Source of the DNA: Acidimicrobiaceae bacterium | GTDB taxonomy: Bacteria > Actinomycetota > Acidimicrobiia > Acidimicrobiales > MedAcidi-G1 | DNA length: 17,748 nt | NCBI GenBank assembly: GCA_002714485.1 | Contig: PAXM01000059.1 | Coordinates: forward strand, 1 to 17,748 | Reading direction: 5' to 3' | Shown: positions 15,625 to 17,748 of the stretch, one piece after another | How the letters are laid out: the number at the start of each line of letters is the position of its first letter | Numbering within the stretch: the stretch's first letter is position 1 | The notes under the pieces: model-generated | Databases searched by the model: none | What the model was told of the DNA's origin: nothing | What the model saw: the letters and a program-made list of their open reading frames with translations, nothing else | Program-made: the position numbers and the translations under genes

Positions 15625-16548
15625 ATGAGATTCTCATATTGGGCAAATTCAGGCCAGACATGGGCAGAATTGCTCGAAGGTTGCCAACATGCCGAGACCA
15701 CGGGCTGGGACGGGATCTGGGTGCCCGACCACTTCATGCCCCCGCCAGGCGGTTACGGCCCGGAAAAGGATTACGGCTCACCCGAGATGGGCAGCATCCT
15801 GGAGGCCTGGACCATGCTGGCCGCCCTTGCGGTCGCCGTGCCCCGACTGCGGATTGGCGCCATGGTCACTGGCAACACCTATCGGCATCCGGCGCTTTTG
15901 GCAAACATGGCGGCCACGGTTGATCACATTTCGGGTGGACGACTTGTGGTCGGGATTGGTGCCGGTTGGCAGGAGAATGAACACCGACGCTATGGCTTGG
16001 AACTGGGTTCGTTCACTGAGCGTTCAGACCGACTTGAGGAAGCCTGTGAGATTCTGACCAAACTTTTCTCCCAAGACCGCACCACGTTTTCTGGCCGGTA
16101 CTACGAGTTAGACGAGGCGCCCATGGAGCCAAAACCTCTTCAAAGCCCGTTGCCTCTGCTCGTTGGCGGTGGGGGAGAGAAGCGGACGCTGCGAACCGTG
16201 GCCCGGTTCGCCACCGAGTGGAACAGTTGGGGGCGTCCCGAGGAGATACGCCACAAGATCAGCGTCTTGGAGCGACATTGTGCGGAGATAGGGCGTGATC
16301 CTGCCGAGATCCAGAAGTCCGCGGTGGGGGTCCTCATATTCACAGAGACCGAACAGGAGGCTGCCGAACTTCAGGAGAAAATGGGCCATAGATCCGGCTT
16401 GGTTGGTACCCCAGCGCAACTCCGCCAGGTAGTGGCCGAGTACGCAGCCGTGGGTGTGGACGAATTGCTGGTTCCAGACTTCGCCGTCTCAACCGAAAAG
16501 CGAAACGACTATCTCGATCGCTTCCGCGCCGAGGTCGTCAACTACTAG
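15625..16548 (+). CDS. LLM class F420-dependent oxidoreductase
   Basis: This 307-residue luciferase-like monooxygenase is of the common actinobacterial F420-dependent type. It starts MRFSYWANSGQTWAELLEG, followed by GIWVPDHFMPP, TGNTYRHPALLANMAATVDH, ISGGRLVVGIGAGWQENEH, a PLPLLVGGGGEKRTLRTVA block and GTPAQLRQVV. These match the usual order of the family barrel. It clearly belongs to a different subgroup from the two other LLM proteins here (RHPALLAN versus TRHP, and GGGG instead of AGRGP). It is a single-gene unit facing away from the minus-strand operon, with a palindrome and -10-like hexamer just upstream. The substrate is unknown; deazaflavin F420 is the likely cofactor but is not proven by sequence. 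Confidence 0.88.
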   Translation: MRFSYWANSGQTWAELLEGCQHAETTGWDGIWVPDHFMPPPGGYGPEKDYGSPEMGSILEAWTMLAALAVAVPRLRIGAMVTGNTYRHPALLANMAATVDHISGGRLVVGIGAGWQENEHRRYGLELGSFTERSDRLEEACEILTKLFSQDRTTFSGRYYELDEAPMEPKPLQSPLPLLVGGGGEKRTLRTVARFATEWNSWGRPEEIRHKISVLERHCAEIGRDPAEIQKSAVGVLIFTETEQEAAELQEKMGHRSGLVGTPAQLRQVVAEYAAVGVDELLVPDFAVSTEKRNDYLDRFRAEVVNY

Positions 16549-16592
16549 GAGGAAAGAAAGCCACCCTGCATGGCTGGAACCGGGCGAGCCTC

Positions 16593-16620
16593 TGGCCGTG
16601 GGGGAGGGACTTGAACTCCA
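16593..16620 (-). other. tRNA 3'-end-like fragment (T-loop to CCA)
   Basis: Read on the minus strand, the sequence is GTTCAAGTC (16616 to 16608), CCTC, a 7-nt acceptor-like strand CCCCACG, a G discriminator and CCA (16595 to 16593). This is the exact spacing of a tRNA from base 53 to 76. The 5' side of the T stem (TGGAG) pairs poorly with CCCTC, and no CGTGGGG acceptor partner is found upstream, where the permease gene lies. It is therefore not a complete tRNA. It may be a duplicated tRNA 3' end left by an integrase, or a chance match. Confidence 0.35.
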
Positions 16621-16641
16621 AGTCTTGCGCTGACCGAACAA

Positions 16642-17517
16642 TCAGCGGGTGACGCCGATCAGGGTGCCTCCAGCCAGAGTCACGACGACGGCTAGGACCA
16701 CTCTCTTGTCTATTTCGCTACCACCAATCAAGGCTCCGGAAAGTAGGACCGCTCCGACAGTTTGTGTGGCTCCCAAGAGTGGGGACACGATCCCAACACG
16801 GCTCCGTTCAAATGCAGCCAACAGGGCTGGCATGGCGATACCTACAGCGACACCTGGAACCAGCATCGCCGGCATGCTGCGGCGCAGGTTCTTGGAGAAC
16901 TTTCGTGGTCCAGCAGTCCCAACTGCGACCCCGATCAGAACTACAGCCCCGACCCCAAGAGTTACAGCGGCTGCTGCAGAACTATCGAGACTGCTTTCCT
17001 GGGTAACTGATCGAGTTAGGACATCACGTATCGCGAACTGGAGAGCCGTTAGGGCTGCAAAGGCCAATCCCAACCGTGACACAGTCGCTTTCGTGGCCCT
17101 CTCCGTCGCCAAAAGAACACTGCCGATAACAGCGAGAATGGTGCCAACTACCACCGAGGTCGACCAGTGTTCGTCAAGGAAGATGGTGGCTAGGACGACC
17201 GACCACATCGGCACTGTGCCCAACATGATGGCCGAGCGAGACGGTCCAGCCATGCTGATTGCGGCATAAAACGTCAACTGAGCGACACCAGGAACGATTG
17301 CCCCGATAACGAGAAACCCTTGGGAGTCCGCCCAACTCAGATCGCCAGGTCGAACGCCTCCGATGATGGCAATCACTGAGGCCACAGCCGTCGCTGTCAT
17401 GATTGTGGCTACTGCTGCTACATCGGTTCGGATTCCTGTGCGATCAAGAACTAGTCGGGTGGACGTGGCATTGACTGCGAACAGCATCCCGGCAACACCG
17501 GTAAGGACGATGCTCAT
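16642..17517 (-). CDS. DMT superfamily EamA-type permease
   Basis: This 291-residue integral membrane protein has about ten hydrophobic segments arranged as two EamA repeats (about 1-140 and 145-291), the layout of drug/metabolite transporters. Segments such as PGVAQLTFYAAISMAGPSRS and GTVPMWSVVLATIFLDEHWS in repeat one, and PLLGATQTVGAVLLSGALIG in repeat two, carry the typical glycine/proline pattern of the family. It would move a small metabolite across the cytoplasmic membrane; the substrate is unknown. The ATG at 17517 has an AGGA ribosome binding site about 7 nt upstream. The stop lies in a 6-bp hairpin (CGCTGA/TCAGCG, 16628-16647) without a T run, so termination there is doubtful. A lower-GC look and a separate transcription unit set it apart from the operons to its left. 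Confidence 0.87.
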   Translation of the reverse strand: MSIVLTGVAGMLFAVNATSTRLVLDRTGIRTDVAAVATIMTATAVASVIAIIGGVRPGDLSWADSQGFLVIGAIVPGVAQLTFYAAISMAGPSRSAIMLGTVPMWSVVLATIFLDEHWSTSVVVGTILAVIGSVLLATERATKATVSRLGLAFAALTALQFAIRDVLTRSVTQESSLDSSAAAAVTLGVGAVVLIGVAVGTAGPRKFSKNLRRSMPAMLVPGVAVGIAMPALLAAFERSRVGIVSPLLGATQTVGAVLLSGALIGGSEIDKRVVLAVVVTLAGGTLIGVTR

Positions 17518-17748
17518 CGAGTTCCTGTCGGTGGTCCGGGTATCGATTGGGGCTCTATGTACTGGCTGTTTGATTCAAGGGCAAGGGCCAGCCAACACGA
17601 TTTAATCGAACCCACAGTCTTCACGCTACGGGCGACCGAGATGGCCATCGATAGGCGTGGGTCCACGAGTCACGGCCGGGAGTGTCAGGGTGGCGAGTCC
17701 ACCGACTACACACTCTGACTTTGTGGGAGAGCCCGGTTGACCATCGCC
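17518..17748. other. Intergenic end of window with a nested hairpin
   Basis: I see no gene in this stretch. CGATT T AATCG at 17598-17608 is a short palindrome about 80 nt before the permease start and could belong to its promoter. At 17680-17715 two nested stems occur: GAGTGT (17680-17685) with ACACTC (17710-17715), and GGTGG (17689-17693) with CCACC (17699-17703) around a 5-nt loop. Without a long T run it is not a clear terminator. A gene beyond the right edge may explain it. Confidence 0.35.

Noticed and set aside
16548..16614. AGGAGG followed by ATG at 16570, considered as a small gene after the LLM stop
   Set aside because: The frame closes after 14 codons with a low-complexity Gly-rich peptide, and the SD-like bases overlap the LLM stop region.
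16628..16647. Hairpin CGCTGA/TCAGCG as a bidirectional terminator between convergent genes
   Set aside because: The stem is only 6 bp with an 8-nt loop and there is no T run on either strand.
16593..16668. Complete tRNA gene on the minus strand
   Set aside because: Only the 3' end fits. There is no matching 5' acceptor strand or D arm, the T stem has mismatches, and the 5' half would lie inside the permease gene.

Overview
The window looks like chromosomal DNA of a high-GC actinobacterium. An Acidimicrobiia-like marine or soil lineage fits best, judging from three luciferase-like (LLM) flavin/F420-type oxidoreductases in 17.7 kb, GTG starts, many 4-nt stop/start overlaps and a few probably leaderless promoters. 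This is inference; there is no rRNA or complete tRNA to anchor it.

Bases 1-371 hold a strong terminator hairpin from an upstream unit and then a non-coding leader with a nested hairpin. From 372 to 9558 runs one tightly packed plus-strand operon of eight genes. They encode an FAD subunit (YgfM type), a fused ferredoxin-like/molybdopterin hydroxylase (XdhD type), an SsnA-type amidohydrolase, XdhC, YqeB, YqeC, an LLM oxidoreductase and a VanX-like M15 dipeptidase. XdhD/YgfM/SsnA plus the selenium-cofactor markers YqeB and YqeC mark this as a selenium-dependent molybdenum hydroxylase system. Its main oddity is that the [2Fe-2S] domains of the hydroxylase are present but all eight cysteine ligands are replaced.

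An SDR dehydrogenase (9622-10419, +) follows, with its own promoter-like hexamer. It converges on a five-gene minus-strand operon (15396 down to 10443). Transcribed in order, that operon encodes an SDR with His in place of the catalytic Tyr, an LLM oxidoreductase related to the one in the first operon, a class I DeoC/FbaB-type aldolase, an FGGY sugar kinase and a D-2-hydroxyacid dehydrogenase. The set reads as a carbohydrate or sugar-acid catabolic route (oxidation/reduction, phosphorylation, retro-aldol cleavage) with an LLM enzyme embedded; the substrate cannot be read from sequence.

Divergent from this operon, a third LLM oxidoreductase (15625-16548, +) has a palindrome and a leaderless-type promoter directly upstream. 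A DMT/EamA permease (17517 down to 16642) ends the window. Between these last two genes lies a minus-strand sequence matching the 3' end of a tRNA (T-loop to CCA) without a 5' half, possibly an integration scar.
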